A DNA stretch of 64,000 bases from positions 372,001 through 436,000 of the forward strand of contig NZ_CP012673.1 in the NCBI RefSeq assembly GCF_002950945.1, read 5' to 3'. The notes below the pieces were generated by a model, which saw nothing but the letters and a program-made list of their open reading frames with translations, made no database searches and was not told where the DNA came from. Made by a program: the position numbers and the translations under genes. Source of the DNA: Sorangium cellulosum. GTDB taxonomy: Bacteria > Myxococcota_A > Polyangia > Polyangiales > Polyangiaceae. Below, one piece after another: positions 10,578 to 18,778 of the stretch (its first letter is position 1; every line of letters starts with the position of its first letter).

Positions 10578-10811
10578 GGGTCCAGTCCTTTCACCCCTGA
10601 TCTGTCTCCGGGCGCTCCCGCGCCGAGGCGGCGCTCCCCGCCGCCGGCCAGGCGCGCGCGCCGCCGGCCGGCGGCCGGTTGCGGTTGCTCGGGCGCGAGA
10701 CGTCTGCCTTGATGGCGAGACGCCGTGGGAGCCGAGGCGCGCCACCGACGCGCGCCCGGGCATCGTAGGTCGCGCGGCGCGCGCCGACGACTCGACTTCC
10801 GGGGCGCCGCC

Positions 10812-11522
10812 ATGGGCCCGAGAAACACGACAAGACCCCGCAAAATACCGCGTCAGAGACGCGCGCAGGCGACCGTCGACGCGATCCTGACGGCGACGGC
10901 TTACGTTCTCTCGGAGCGCGGCTACGCGCGCGCGACGACGAACCGGATCGCGCTCGTCGCCGGCGTGAACATCGGGACGCTGTACCGTTACTTCCCGAGC
11001 AAGGACGCGCTGGTCGGCGCGCTGGTCGATCGCACGGCCGAGCAGGCGCTGGCGGTGCTCGATCGGGCGCTCGCGGCGGCAGCCGAGCAGCCCGTGCGCG
11101 AGGTCGTGCGCGCGCTGTTCGCCGCGCTGGTCGAGGCGCACGCGCCCGACGCGCGGCTGCACCGTGAGCTCGTCGAGCAGGTGGCCCGCAGCGGACGGCT
11201 CTCCGTCCTGCGCGCGCTGGAGGCGAAGATCGCCGAGCGGTTGCTCGCGTTCCTGCGCGCGCGCGGCGGAGGGCGGCGCGGCGAGCATCAGGACGCGGCG
11301 GCCGCGTTCGTGATCGCGCACGCGGTCGAGGCGCTTGCTCACGCCGGGTCGCTCCTGCGTCCGGCGTCGCTGGCGGAGGACGACGTCCGGGAGGCGACCA
11401 TCGCGATGGTCGCCCAGTTCATCGAGGCGCACCTCGCGGGCCCGGCCTCGGACGGCGGCAGGCGGCTCAGCCCGGGCGCTGCTGCAGGCGGCGCAGGGGG
11501 TGCCCCTCGCCGTTCAAGGTGA
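10812..11522 (+). CDS. TetR/AcrR-family transcriptional regulator
   Basis: A 236-residue regulator with an N-terminal helix-turn-helix at about residues 18-64: ILTATAYVLSERGYARATT, then NRIALVAGVNIGTLYRYFPSK with the canonical LYRYFPSKDAL recognition-helix end. The remainder is a helical ligand-binding domain. The start at 10812 places a basic tail (PRKIPRQRRAQA) before the first helix, usual for the family. The last 20 or so residues (GRRLSPGAAAGGAGGA) are low-complexity and run into a relic of another gene, so the C-terminus may have been altered by a rearrangement. Expected to repress itself and the divergent carboxylesterase. Confidence 0.9.
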   Translation: MGPRNTTRPRKIPRQRRAQATVDAILTATAYVLSERGYARATTNRIALVAGVNIGTLYRYFPSKDALVGALVDRTAEQALAVLDRALAAAAEQPVREVVRALFAALVEAHAPDARLHRELVEQVARSGRLSVLRALEAKIAERLLAFLRARGGGRRGEHQDAAAAFVIAHAVEALAHAGSLLRPASLAEDDVREATIAMVAQFIEAHLAGPASDGGRRLSPGAAAGGAGGAPRRSR

Positions 11523-11584
11523 ACGGGTCCACGTCCTTCCCGCAGCAGATGCTCGTCGATTACGTGCGCGTCTACCAGCGCTGA
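11513..11584 (+). pseudogene. 3' tail of a GH16 beta-glucanase gene
   Basis: In the frame ending at the TGA 11582-11584 the translation is FKVNGSTSFPQQMLVDYVRV followed by YQR and stop. This is the very characteristic C-terminal end of family 16 glycoside hydrolases (laminarinase-like), where MLVDYVRVYQ forms the last beta-strand. Upstream the frame loses similarity and overlaps the TetR gene's end. Only about 24 codons remain, so this is a scar from a deletion or recombination that joined the TetR gene to the tail of a glucanase gene. Confidence 0.65.
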
Positions 11585-11639
11585 GCGGAGATCCCGGCGC
11601 ACCGCACACTGCGAGCCGCGAGCCGCCGGGGTGATCGGC

Positions 11640-13322
11640 TCATCGCTCCTCGCGCGGCGCGGTGACCTTCGTCCACACCGCGAGTATCATGGCCTGTTCC
11701 ATGGTGCTCGGCGGGGGATAACCCCTCGGGGGCTCGGCCGGCAGGGGCACAGGGGGCTTTCCCCTGCGCCATGGCGCGTCGCGGCGCGCCGAGGCCCCGG
11801 CCGCGGGGCCGCGGCGCGCGACCTCGTAATCGACCGCGGCAACCGCCTCCTCGAGGGTGGAGAAGCGCTCGACCAGCTTGCCGTCCAGGAGGACATGCCA
11901 CCGCTTCCCGCGGCCGCCGCGGGCAAGGACGACGACCTCGCTGATCGCTCCGGGCTTCCTCTCGAAGTGGAGCGCGAGGCCGAAGCGGCCGAGAGAGGCC
12001 CACGCGTTGCGCGAGATGGCCAGCACCTCGGGATCCACGCGCAGGCTCAGCGGATCGAAGCGCGCGGCGCGATCCTGGATCTCGCGCAGCGTGATGCGGC
12101 CCGCCTCGACCTCGAACCCGGGATAGTCGAAGGTCACCTGCCGGTAGAAGCGGCCTGCCTCCGCGGCGTCCCTGCCCTCGAGATCGAGATCGCGGGGCAT
12201 CCCGAAGAGCGAGGGGAGCGTGCACAGCTTCAGCGAGGAGAGGTCGACGAAATCGAGGATGAGGCAATCCTTCTTGCCCGGATGGAGGCGGGTGCCGCGC
12301 CCGACACACTGGGCATAGAGCCCGTCCGAGCGGGTGGGGCGGGCCATCGCGACGCAGGAGACGCCAGGGTCGTCGAAGCCCTCGGTGAGGACAGCGACGT
12401 TGGTGAGCACCTGGACGCGCTCCTCCCGGAAATCGGCGAGGATCCGGCCGCGGAGGTCGGACGGCATGTCGCCGTGGACGTAGGCGGCCCGGACGCCGAG
12501 GTGGTTGAGCGCCTTCGAGAGGTTCCTGGCGTGTGCGACCGTGACGCAGAAGGCGATGGTGCGGCGGTCGCGGGCGAGCTCTTGTATCGAGCGGGCGACG
12601 AGCGCGTTGCGCTCCTCCAGGTCGACGGCCTCCTCGAGCTCGTCCGTGGCGAAGTCGAGTCCGCCGGCGTCGAGGCGGGAGAGGTCGGTGGCGGTGGCGA
12701 CGCGGTAGCCGGTGAGGGGGGCGAGGTAGCCGTCCGCGATCATCTCGGGGAGGGTGCGGCTGTAGACGATCGCCTCGAAGATATCGTCGAGGCCTTTGCC
12801 GTCGCCGCGGGCCGTCGTCGCGGTGAACCCGAGGAGGGTGCCGGTCCACGCGGGGTCGAAGGCGCCGAGCTGGCGCAGGACGCGGCGGTTGTCCTCGGCG
12901 GGGGCGTGGTGGCATTCGTCGTAGATGACGAGGCCGATATCGCGGCCGCCGGTGACCTGCTCCAGCCGCTTCTCGTGGAGGGAGCGTATCGAACAGACGA
13001 TGACACGCGCGTCCGACGGGGCGCGGAGTTCGCCCTGCTCGACGGCGACGGTGGCCTGTCCGCCGAGGGCGCGCTCGATCTTGTCCCTGGCCTGGAAGAG
13101 GAGCTCTTCGCGGTGGGCGAGGACGAGGACCTGCCGCCTGGCGAGGCGGGCGAGATGGGAGAAGATGACCGTCTTGCCAGCGCCGGTGGGGAGGCACACG
13201 ACCATGCGCCGGACGCCGCGCCTGCGGGCCGCGAGGACGGCGTCGACGGCGGCGCGCTGGTAAGGGCGCAGGGCGGGGGCGCCGGGGCTCATCGGTGCTG
13301 GGGCTGTCGTGGGGCTGGTCAT
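11640..13322 (-). CDS. Superfamily 2 DEAD/DEAH-box helicase
   Basis: A 560-residue SF2 helicase of the type III restriction-enzyme res/SSL2/RadD-like group. The Q-like start LRPYQRAAVDA (18-28), Walker A PTGAGKT (45-51), Walker B DECH (135-138), motif III GFTATTAR, and the second RecA lobe with motif V (TNVAVLTEGFDDPG) and motif VI (QCVGRGTRLHPGK) are all intact, so ATP-dependent nucleic-acid translocation or unwinding is expected. About 140 residues after the helicase core carry no motif that I recognise. There is no adjacent methylase or nuclease, so it is not an obvious restriction system. A weak ribosome-binding site leaves the alternative start at 13292 possible. Confidence 0.9.
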   Translation of the reverse strand: MTSPTTAPAPMSPGAPALRPYQRAAVDAVLAARRRGVRRMVVCLPTGAGKTVIFSHLARLARRQVLVLAHREELLFQARDKIERALGGQATVAVEQGELRAPSDARVIVCSIRSLHEKRLEQVTGGRDIGLVIYDECHHAPAEDNRRVLRQLGAFDPAWTGTLLGFTATTARGDGKGLDDIFEAIVYSRTLPEMIADGYLAPLTGYRVATATDLSRLDAGGLDFATDELEEAVDLEERNALVARSIQELARDRRTIAFCVTVAHARNLSKALNHLGVRAAYVHGDMPSDLRGRILADFREERVQVLTNVAVLTEGFDDPGVSCVAMARPTRSDGLYAQCVGRGTRLHPGKKDCLILDFVDLSSLKLCTLPSLFGMPRDLDLEGRDAAEAGRFYRQVTFDYPGFEVEAGRITLREIQDRAARFDPLSLRVDPEVLAISRNAWASLGRFGLALHFERKPGAISEVVVLARGGRGKRWHVLLDGKLVERFSTLEEAVAAVDYEVARRGPAAGASARRDAPWRRGKPPVPLPAEPPRGYPPPSTMEQAMILAVWTKVTAPREER

Positions 13323-13380
13323 GCGCTCTCGTGCTGGCGTCGCGCCAGCATAACCCGGAGCGAGGGCCCTCCTGGACCGT

Positions 13381-14538
13381 TCAGCGGCGGTCGCGACGCC
13401 CCCGCGCGCGGCTCGCCAGGGCCAGCGCGAGCCCGATCGCGGGCAGCGCCCAGCCCGAGGAGGCGCCGCGGCCCGCGCTCACCGAGCAGCCGGCGCTGTC
13501 GTGCTCGCCCTCCGGGTCCTCCGGAGCGCCCCCGCCGCCGCCCGCCCCGGATCCCCCCGAGCCGCCGGCACCCGGATCGGGGTCCTCGCAGGAGCTCACG
13601 TCATCGTCGGCGCAGAGGCTGCCGTGCCCCTCGCAGTACGCCGCCCTCGCGCTGCACCAGGCCTGCTCGAAGCCCTCGGGCGGAGAAGAGCACGCCTTGA
13701 CGGTCTCGACGATGCGCGCCGCGTCGGCCGGGAAGACGCCCGTTGCGCCCGCGTCGCCGTGCGGAACGCAGGTGCGCTCCTTCTCGACGGTCGTGCCGTC
13801 GGCGAGGCTCTTGTACGTGAGCTGGTAGCAGTACTCGGTGGCCGCGACGTCGTACGTCTCGGTCAGGAACCCTTCCCAGACCGTCCTCTTGCCGAGCTCT
13901 TCCCCGTCGGGGCTCGAGAAGGTGAAGATCTTCACGTACTGGCCTGCGCCGTGGTCGGCCCCTCCGTTCGCATCGAGGGAGAAGGTGACGTAACGCTCCA
14001 CTTCGTCCGCCACGCAGCTCTCTTGCAGACCGCAGGCCCCCGGCCCCAGATCGGCGGTACAGCAGCTCGTCTCGCCGTGCCAGCGCTCCTCCACGCGGAC
14101 GTTGGCCTGGACGGGGATGGCGCCCACATCCATGTCGAGAGCGGCGCTGGCCTGGGTCTCCAGGATCTCGACGCCGAGGGTCTGTCCCTCGACCCCGACC
14201 TGGTAGATGTGGCCGTCGACGAGCGGGGCCGCGGGGCGAAAGGCGAGCAAGCGCTCGCTCTCGGAGGCGGGCACGTCGGCGACCTCCTCCTGGGTGCCGC
14301 TCTGGACCTCGCCCGTGTCCTTGTCCTTCACCACGAGCTCGGGCGCGCTCTCCGGACAGCTGGAGTAGCAGCTGACCCGGGCCACGATGACCCCGTCGAG
14401 CGGCACGGCGCGCGGGACCGAGGACGCATAACTCCCGTCCGGCGGAGGCGAGCAGGCAGAGCTCGGACGGGAGATCCCGAGAGCGCCCAGGCCTGCCATG
14501 GCGGCGAGGGTCAACGTGGTGAAACGAGAACAAGGCAT
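13381..14538 (-). CDS. MYXO-CTERM secreted surface protein
   Basis: A 385-residue exported protein. The start at 14538 has cgaggaggagctccg upstream and gives a signal peptide ending near SRPSSAC. The mature part has a beta-rich, Ig-like domain beginning with PPPDGSYASSVPRAVPLDGV, an arrangement common in myxobacterial proteins, and many Cys. The C-terminus is a MYXO-CTERM-type sorting signal: a Gly-rich linker, Cys in SAGCSVSAGRG, a hydrophobic helix (ALPAIGLALALAS) and a terminal Arg cluster (RARGRRDRR). In the known model the Cys is lipidated and the tail removed by myxosortase, leaving the protein on the cell surface. Function unknown. Confidence 0.85.
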   Translation of the reverse strand: MPCSRFTTLTLAAMAGLGALGISRPSSACSPPPDGSYASSVPRAVPLDGVIVARVSCYSSCPESAPELVVKDKDTGEVQSGTQEEVADVPASESERLLAFRPAAPLVDGHIYQVGVEGQTLGVEILETQASAALDMDVGAIPVQANVRVEERWHGETSCCTADLGPGACGLQESCVADEVERYVTFSLDANGGADHGAGQYVKIFTFSSPDGEELGKRTVWEGFLTETYDVAATEYCYQLTYKSLADGTTVEKERTCVPHGDAGATGVFPADAARIVETVKACSSPPEGFEQAWCSARAAYCEGHGSLCADDDVSSCEDPDPGAGGSGGSGAGGGGGAPEDPEGEHDSAGCSVSAGRGASSGWALPAIGLALALASRARGRRDRR

Positions 14539-15587
14539 CGGAGCTCCTCCTCGAGCGACCCGGCGCGGGTCAGCTCCGCACGGGCGTGTGCAGACGGCGT
14601 GCCGAGCGCGGCTCGCCCGAGCGCCGCGAAGTTTTTGTGGGCCCCAGCGGGCGTCGCGCAGGACCGTGGTGTCAACCTGTGCCGGCAGCCCTGCGCGCGC
14701 TGTCGCGCCGTGGAGCCTTGCGCGCGCCAGGGAGAGCCGGATGTAGCGCCGCGCCGCGCTCGGCCCAGGTTGCGTTCGGTATCTCATTGAATGTGCACCT
14801 TGGCCTCAGCAAACGCTTTGCTCCACTCCGCTGCGCATCCAGCAGCCCGCCTCCAGCGCACGGCTTCAGCCGGCAGCTCCGCAGGCCTCCGACAGCGGCA
14901 CGAGGCGCTGGAGCACGTCGAGCCACCGCGGGATCCGACCCGGCGCACCGCACCGAGGTCGACCCACACCCAGGCATCGCCTCCGGCGACCGCTGGCGCG
15001 CCGGCGTCCGCAGCGGAAGCCCGGCATCGTGAGCCCGACGCACGACCGCGAGGTCGCGGAACAGGCGCTCGCCCCGGCTGGGATCACGTGTTCGCCTTCG
15101 TCATCGCGGTCGCCCGGCAGGGGAGGGGCCGCTGCTCGTGCCAGGCTTGAAGGCGAGCGGGAAGCGGGCCTGGCCTGCCTCCACCTCGTCCACGCACGCC
15201 CAGGGGCTCCTCACGCCGGCGGAGCGCGTCGAGATCGAGCGCCTTCCCCACGAGGCCGATCCGATCGTGCTCCGCAAGACGCACGCCACGGCACTCCTGC
15301 GATGGCGCGGGCACGCGGTGGCTTCTCCGTAACGCGAACGCGCCCGCTCCGAGCAGTGGGGCCCGCTCGGCATCCTAGACGCTCAGTGACGGATGGCGCC
15401 CCATCCGGTCCGGCCTGATGGATGGCCGTCGCGGAAGTCTCTGGTCACGACACCGGGCGGGACCCGCGCGATAAAGGCTGGCGAGACGCCTGGCGTCGTC
15501 TGCTTGCTGCTTGCATGGAGCGCGCCGCGTCCGCCGCGATGCGCGGGGCTCGTCCATCGCAGCAGTGCATGATACGCTCCACCCACG
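14539..15587. other. 1 kb stretch without a convincing gene
   Basis: Both strands carry only short frames with biased composition. On the plus strand, 15207-15320 encodes LLTPAERVEIERLPHEAD followed by PIVLRKTHATALLRW, faintly like the N-terminal helix-turn-helix of IS630-type transposases. On the minus strand, 14784-15087 has short frames that could be decayed coding sequence. Nothing here can be called a gene. Confidence 0.5.
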
Positions 15588-15779
15588 ATGGTCGATCCTG
15601 AAGCGACACCTCCGGTTTACAACGAGGACGGCGTCGACCTCACGCTCATCCGCTGGATGCTGAGCCTCACGCCAGCAGATCGGGTCGCCACCCTCCAGGC
15701 CCACATCGACTTCGTCACGCTCGCCCGTGAGAGCAGGCGCGCGCGAGAACCGCATGCCCCCGTCGACGAAGATCGCTGA
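15588..15779 (+). CDS. Small partner protein of nucleotidyltransferase
   Basis: A 63-residue protein (VDPEATPPVYNEDGVDLTLI at the start) with a central conserved-looking segment LIRWMLSLTPADRVATLQ and a polar C-terminus. Its 3' end overlaps the following nucleotidyltransferase gene by 26 bases, so the two are translationally coupled. As I recall, short proteins with a DGVDLTLIRWMLSLTP core often sit directly upstream of AbiEii-like nucleotidyltransferases, which suggests a two-gene module, possibly antitoxin and toxin. No DNA-binding motif is evident. The AUG has no strong ribosome-binding site. Confidence 0.7.
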   Translation: MVDPEATPPVYNEDGVDLTLIRWMLSLTPADRVATLQAHIDFVTLARESRRAREPHAPVDEDR

Positions 15780-16248
15780 GCTCCTCGGAGTGCTCGCCCG
15801 GCACCGCGTCGACTTCATTGTCGTCGGTGGCGTCGCCGCCGTGATCCAAGGAGCCCCCGTCAACACATTCGATCTGGACGTCGTGCACGCTCGCACGCCG
15901 GACAATATCGAACGGCTGCTCGGTGCGCTGCGTGAGCTCGATGCATTTTATCGGACAGATCTCCAGAGGAGGCTTTCACCAGCCGCCTCTCGTCTCGCCT
16001 CCACCGGGCACCAGCTGCTGGCGACCAACATGGGAACGCTCGACCTTCTGGGGACGGTCGAGGAAGGGACGTCGTACGAGGAGCTCTTGGCCGATAGCGA
16101 GGAGCTGGATCTCGGTGGGATTCCAATACGAGTCATCACGCTCGAACGGCTCATCGCGATCAAGGAGAAGCTCACCCGAGGCGCGACCGTGGAGCGACGG
16201 CGGCGGGAGCGGGGTGGCGCAGACGGGGAGGAACGGGAGGAGACATGA
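15754..16248 (+). CDS. Nucleotidyltransferase-fold protein (AbiEii/MNT-like)
   Basis: A 164-residue minimal nucleotidyltransferase. The catalytic signature is clear near the N-terminus: FIVVGGVAAVIQGAPVNT followed by FDLDVV, that is a GG motif and a DxD pair that would hold the metal ions. The region LGTVEEGTSYEELL and the ending ITLERLIAIKEKLTR also match the family. The last 25 residues (RGATVERRRRERGG...) are a low-complexity basic/acidic tail and differ from the expected KDRA-type end, so the gene may have suffered a 3' frameshift. Start chosen at ATG 15754; 15727 is an alternative GTG/ATG-type extension. Related proteins are toxins that transfer nucleotides onto tRNA or a partner kinase. 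Confidence 0.8.
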   Translation: MPPSTKIAELLGVLARHRVDFIVVGGVAAVIQGAPVNTFDLDVVHARTPDNIERLLGALRELDAFYRTDLQRRLSPAASRLASTGHQLLATNMGTLDLLGTVEEGTSYEELLADSEELDLGGIPIRVITLERLIAIKEKLTRGATVERRRRERGGADGEEREET

Positions 16249-16283
16249 TGGTTCTCCGGCGTCGCTCGCGAGAACAGCGCGGC

Positions 16284-17231
16284 TCACCGCGAGCGCAGGC
16301 ATGTCCGCTGGCGTCGCGGTCCGTTCAAGAACTGGAGATGCTCCTCGAGGGCGCTCCACACGGCGGCGACGCGCGGCACCTGGCGCAGGCCGCGCGGCGT
16401 GACGAGCCAGAGCTCGAGCACTGGGCCTGCGGGCAAACCCAGATCGAGCTCCACCAGGTCGTCGTCCAGATCGAGCGCGCTAGACGGCAAGATGGCGGCG
16501 CCGAGCCCCGCCCGCACGGCCTCGATCTGGGCCACGTAGCTGCTCACGATGAGCTTCGGGGCCTTCTTCACATGCCGCTTCTGGTAGTCCTCCTCGATGG
16601 TGGAGGTGCCGCCCAGATCGACGCCGACCCAGTCGAGCTCGTCGCGGCTCTTCTTGGAGAGCCTGCGGTGGGCGATAGGCACGGTGGGCAGGGTGACGAC
16701 GCGCGCGGCCACCAGATCACCGCTCTTCGGTCGGAAGAAGCGCACGGCTATCTCGGCCTCACGATGGCCCAGATCGGCCACTTCGTAGCTGGTCAGCAGG
16801 CGGAGCGAGACGCGCGGGTGTTTCTCGGCGAGCGCCGGGAGCACACGCGGAATGACGCCGTGCACGGCGATCGACTCGGTGAGCGCGAGACGAACCAGGC
16901 CCTCGGCCTCTCGCTCGTGGCCGCTGGCCTCGCGCACGAACTGGTCGGCGCCGCTCTCCATCGTCTCGGCGTGGCGGCGGAGCTGCTCGCCGAGCGGGGT
17001 GAGCATGGAGCCTCCCGGTCGCCGATCGAACACGGCCACCCGGAGCGTCCGTTCGAGGGTCGCCATGCGCCGGCTCACCGTCGATTGCTCGATGCCGAGC
17101 TTGCGGGCGGCGGCCGAGAAGCTGCCGGTGCGCGCCACCTCCAGGAAGAGGCGCAGATCGGCCCAGTCCACGTCGGCGAGCGGCCTGGCCGCGGGCGGGG
17201 AGGCGGGAGGGCGAGCCATGCGCCCACGCAT
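16284..17231 (-). CDS. LysR-family transcriptional regulator
   Basis: A 315-residue LysR-type regulator. The winged helix-turn-helix lies at about residues 22-80: LRLFLEVARTGSFSAAARKL followed by GIEQSTVSRRMATLE, with the usual recognition helix. The rest is a periplasmic-binding-like effector domain; it includes LTESIAVHGVIPRVLPAL and ends at a variable tail. It is transcribed away from the quinone-reductase-like gene with only 56 bases between the two starts, so it very probably controls that gene from the shared region. The effector cannot be inferred. Confidence 0.93.
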   Translation of the reverse strand: MRGRMARPPASPPAARPLADVDWADLRLFLEVARTGSFSAAARKLGIEQSTVSRRMATLERTLRVAVFDRRPGGSMLTPLGEQLRRHAETMESGADQFVREASGHEREAEGLVRLALTESIAVHGVIPRVLPALAEKHPRVSLRLLTSYEVADLGHREAEIAVRFFRPKSGDLVAARVVTLPTVPIAHRRLSKKSRDELDWVGVDLGGTSTIEEDYQKRHVKKAPKLIVSSYVAQIEAVRAGLGAAILPSSALDLDDDLVELDLGLPAGPVLELWLVTPRGLRQVPRVAAVWSALEEHLQFLNGPRRQRTCLRSR

Positions 17232-17287
17232 GGCACGCCTGCTCGGATCCGTCTACCCAGACGCTGCTGCATGGCCAAGATCGACGC

Positions 17288-17902
17288 ATGCACCTCGTCA
17301 TTCAAGGTCACCCTGCTCCCGACAGCCTGAGCGACGCGCTCGCGCGGGCCTACGCCAGCGGCCTCCAGAGAGGCGGAGCCCGCGTCGAGCTCCTGGCGCT
17401 GCGTTCGCTCGATTTCGACCCGCACCTGCGCGCCGGCTTCAGCGGCCGACAGGAGCTCGAGCCCGATCTCCTCCAGGCGCGGAGCGCCATCGAGCGCTCG
17501 AGCCATGTGGCGTGGTTCTTTCCCACCTGGTGGGCAGGGCCGCCTGCGCTAGTCAAGGGCTTCATCGATCGCGCCTTCTTGCCCGGCTGGTCGTTCGCCT
17601 ATCGAAAGCGAAGCCCGTTGCCCGAGGGGCTGCTCGCCGGTCGCAGCGCGCGCGTCGTGACGACGATGGATAGCCCGAGCTGGTGGTACCGCTTCTGGCA
17701 CTGGCGCTCCGTCCATACCTCGTTCGTCAACGCGACGTTGTGCTTCGTGGGGTTCGGGCCCGTCCGCGAGACCACGTTCTTCAATCAGAAGACCCGGACC
17801 CCCGAGCAACGAGCGGCCTGGCTCCAGGAGATGGAGCGCATTGGCGAGCGGGATGCGCGGCAATCTCGCGCCCGAGCCCCGCGCAGGCTGGCTGCGGCGT
17901 GA
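17288..17902 (+). CDS. Flavodoxin-fold NAD(P)H:quinone oxidoreductase
   Basis: A 204-residue protein of the NQO/KefF/MdaB-like flavodoxin-2 family, which reduces quinones by two electrons using FMN or FAD. Seen motifs are the N-terminal strand and phosphate loop (LVIQGHPAPDSLSDALARAY), the WFFPTWWAGPPALVKGFIDR segment that forms the flavin and quinone site, and the FGPVRETTFFNQ region. Divergent from the LysR gene at 17231, which probably regulates it in response to a quinone or oxidant. Its 3' end (from 17713) is duplicated almost exactly at 24207-24430. The extreme C-terminus (RQSRARAPRRLAAA) is basic and not family-typical. Confidence 0.9.
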   Translation: MHLVIQGHPAPDSLSDALARAYASGLQRGGARVELLALRSLDFDPHLRAGFSGRQELEPDLLQARSAIERSSHVAWFFPTWWAGPPALVKGFIDRAFLPGWSFAYRKRSPLPEGLLAGRSARVVTTMDSPSWWYRFWHWRSVHTSFVNATLCFVGFGPVRETTFFNQKTRTPEQRAAWLQEMERIGERDARQSRARAPRRLAAA

Positions 17903-17936
17903 GGTCGCCTCGATCGCCAGCGACCTGAGCCACGCC
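17713..17936 (+). repeat. Segmental duplication, copy 1
   Basis: This 224-base block, covering the last 63 codons of the quinone oxidoreductase gene plus 34 bases downstream, recurs in the same orientation at 24207-24430. By eye I count about 10 mismatches, roughly 95 percent identity. This is the copy inside the intact gene. Confidence 0.9.
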
Positions 17937-18036
17937 ACGACGCCCGCGCGCCTCCGCGCCGCCACGCGACCCGGCCGGCGAGTGAGCCGCGGCGGGGGCG
18001 GCCGGCGACCGTGACCGCACGGGGCCGCGCTCTTCG

Positions 18037-18648
18037 TCACAGTCGCTGCGAGTAGTACTCGATGATGAGCTGAACCTCGATCGGGAACGGGATGCTCGTC
18101 TCGTCCGGCAGGCTGGTCACGCGCGCCTGCCGCGCGTCCTTGTCGACCGCGAGCCACGCGGGGGCTTCCAGGTCCGCTCTCGCGAGGCCGGCCACCACGG
18201 TCTGGTGGTCACGGCGCTGCTCGCGCACGCTCACCGTCTCTCCGGCGCGGACTCGGTAGGAGGGGATGTCGACGCGTTTTCCGTCGATGAGCACGTGCCC
18301 GTGCGTCACCAGCTGCCGCGCGGCCGGGATGGTGCGCGCGAAGCCCGCGCGGAAGATGATGTTGTCGAGCCGGCGCTCGAGCAGCTCGATGAGCTTCGTC
18401 CCGGCAGCCAGCTTGCTCCTGCGCGCCTCGAGCATGATCGTTCGAAGCTGCGTGTCGGTGAGGCCATAATTGAGCCGGACCTTCTGCTTCTCGCGGAGCC
18501 GCAGGGCGTACTCGCTGAGCTTCTTGCGGGCCTGGCCGTGCTGCCCGGGGGGGTAGGGCCGGCGCTCGGTCTTCTTCGCCGACAGCCCGGGGAGCTCGAC
18601 CCCGAGCGCGCGCATGACCTTCACGCGAGGTCCGGTGTAACGGCTCAT
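18037..18648 (-). CDS. rpsD: 30S ribosomal protein S4, zinc-less stand-alone copy
   Basis: A 203-residue S4 homologue, a primary 16S rRNA-binding protein of the small subunit. The start MSRYTGPRVKVMRALGVELP, the PYPPGQHGQ segment, the LREKQKVRLNYGL helix and the S4 RNA-binding domain (RLDNIIFRAGFARTIPAARQ, then LVTHGHVLIDGKRVDIPSY) are diagnostic, and length is normal. It has no cysteine at all, so it is the zinc-independent form. It is not beside rpsK, rpsM, rpoA or rplQ, where the housekeeping rpsD normally sits, so it is likely a paralogue for zinc limitation or another condition. A methyltransferase gene lies 130 bases upstream on the same strand. Confidence 0.95.
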   Translation of the reverse strand: MSRYTGPRVKVMRALGVELPGLSAKKTERRPYPPGQHGQARKKLSEYALRLREKQKVRLNYGLTDTQLRTIMLEARRSKLAAGTKLIELLERRLDNIIFRAGFARTIPAARQLVTHGHVLIDGKRVDIPSYRVRAGETVSVREQRRDHQTVVAGLARADLEAPAWLAVDKDARQARVTSLPDETSIPFPIEVQLIIEYYSQRL

Positions 18649-18778
18649 CTCCCGGCCCCCCGGGGCGCGCGCGCGTCGCGATCCTGGAGCGCGGCGCCGT
18701 CCGGCGCCGGTGCGTCAACGATTTTCTGGATGTTCATCGATGTCCTCTGGCTTCTTTCCTGGTCCTGTTCTTGAGGGC

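Noticed and set aside
10640..10690. Promoter calls in the very GC-rich esterase/TetR gap
   Set aside because: Only GC palindromes such as gccggccggcggccgg are seen, expected by composition; no -35/-10 boxes.
15207..15320. IS630-type transposase fragment
   Set aside because: The helix-turn-helix resemblance is short and weak; kept only as a remark in the region entry.
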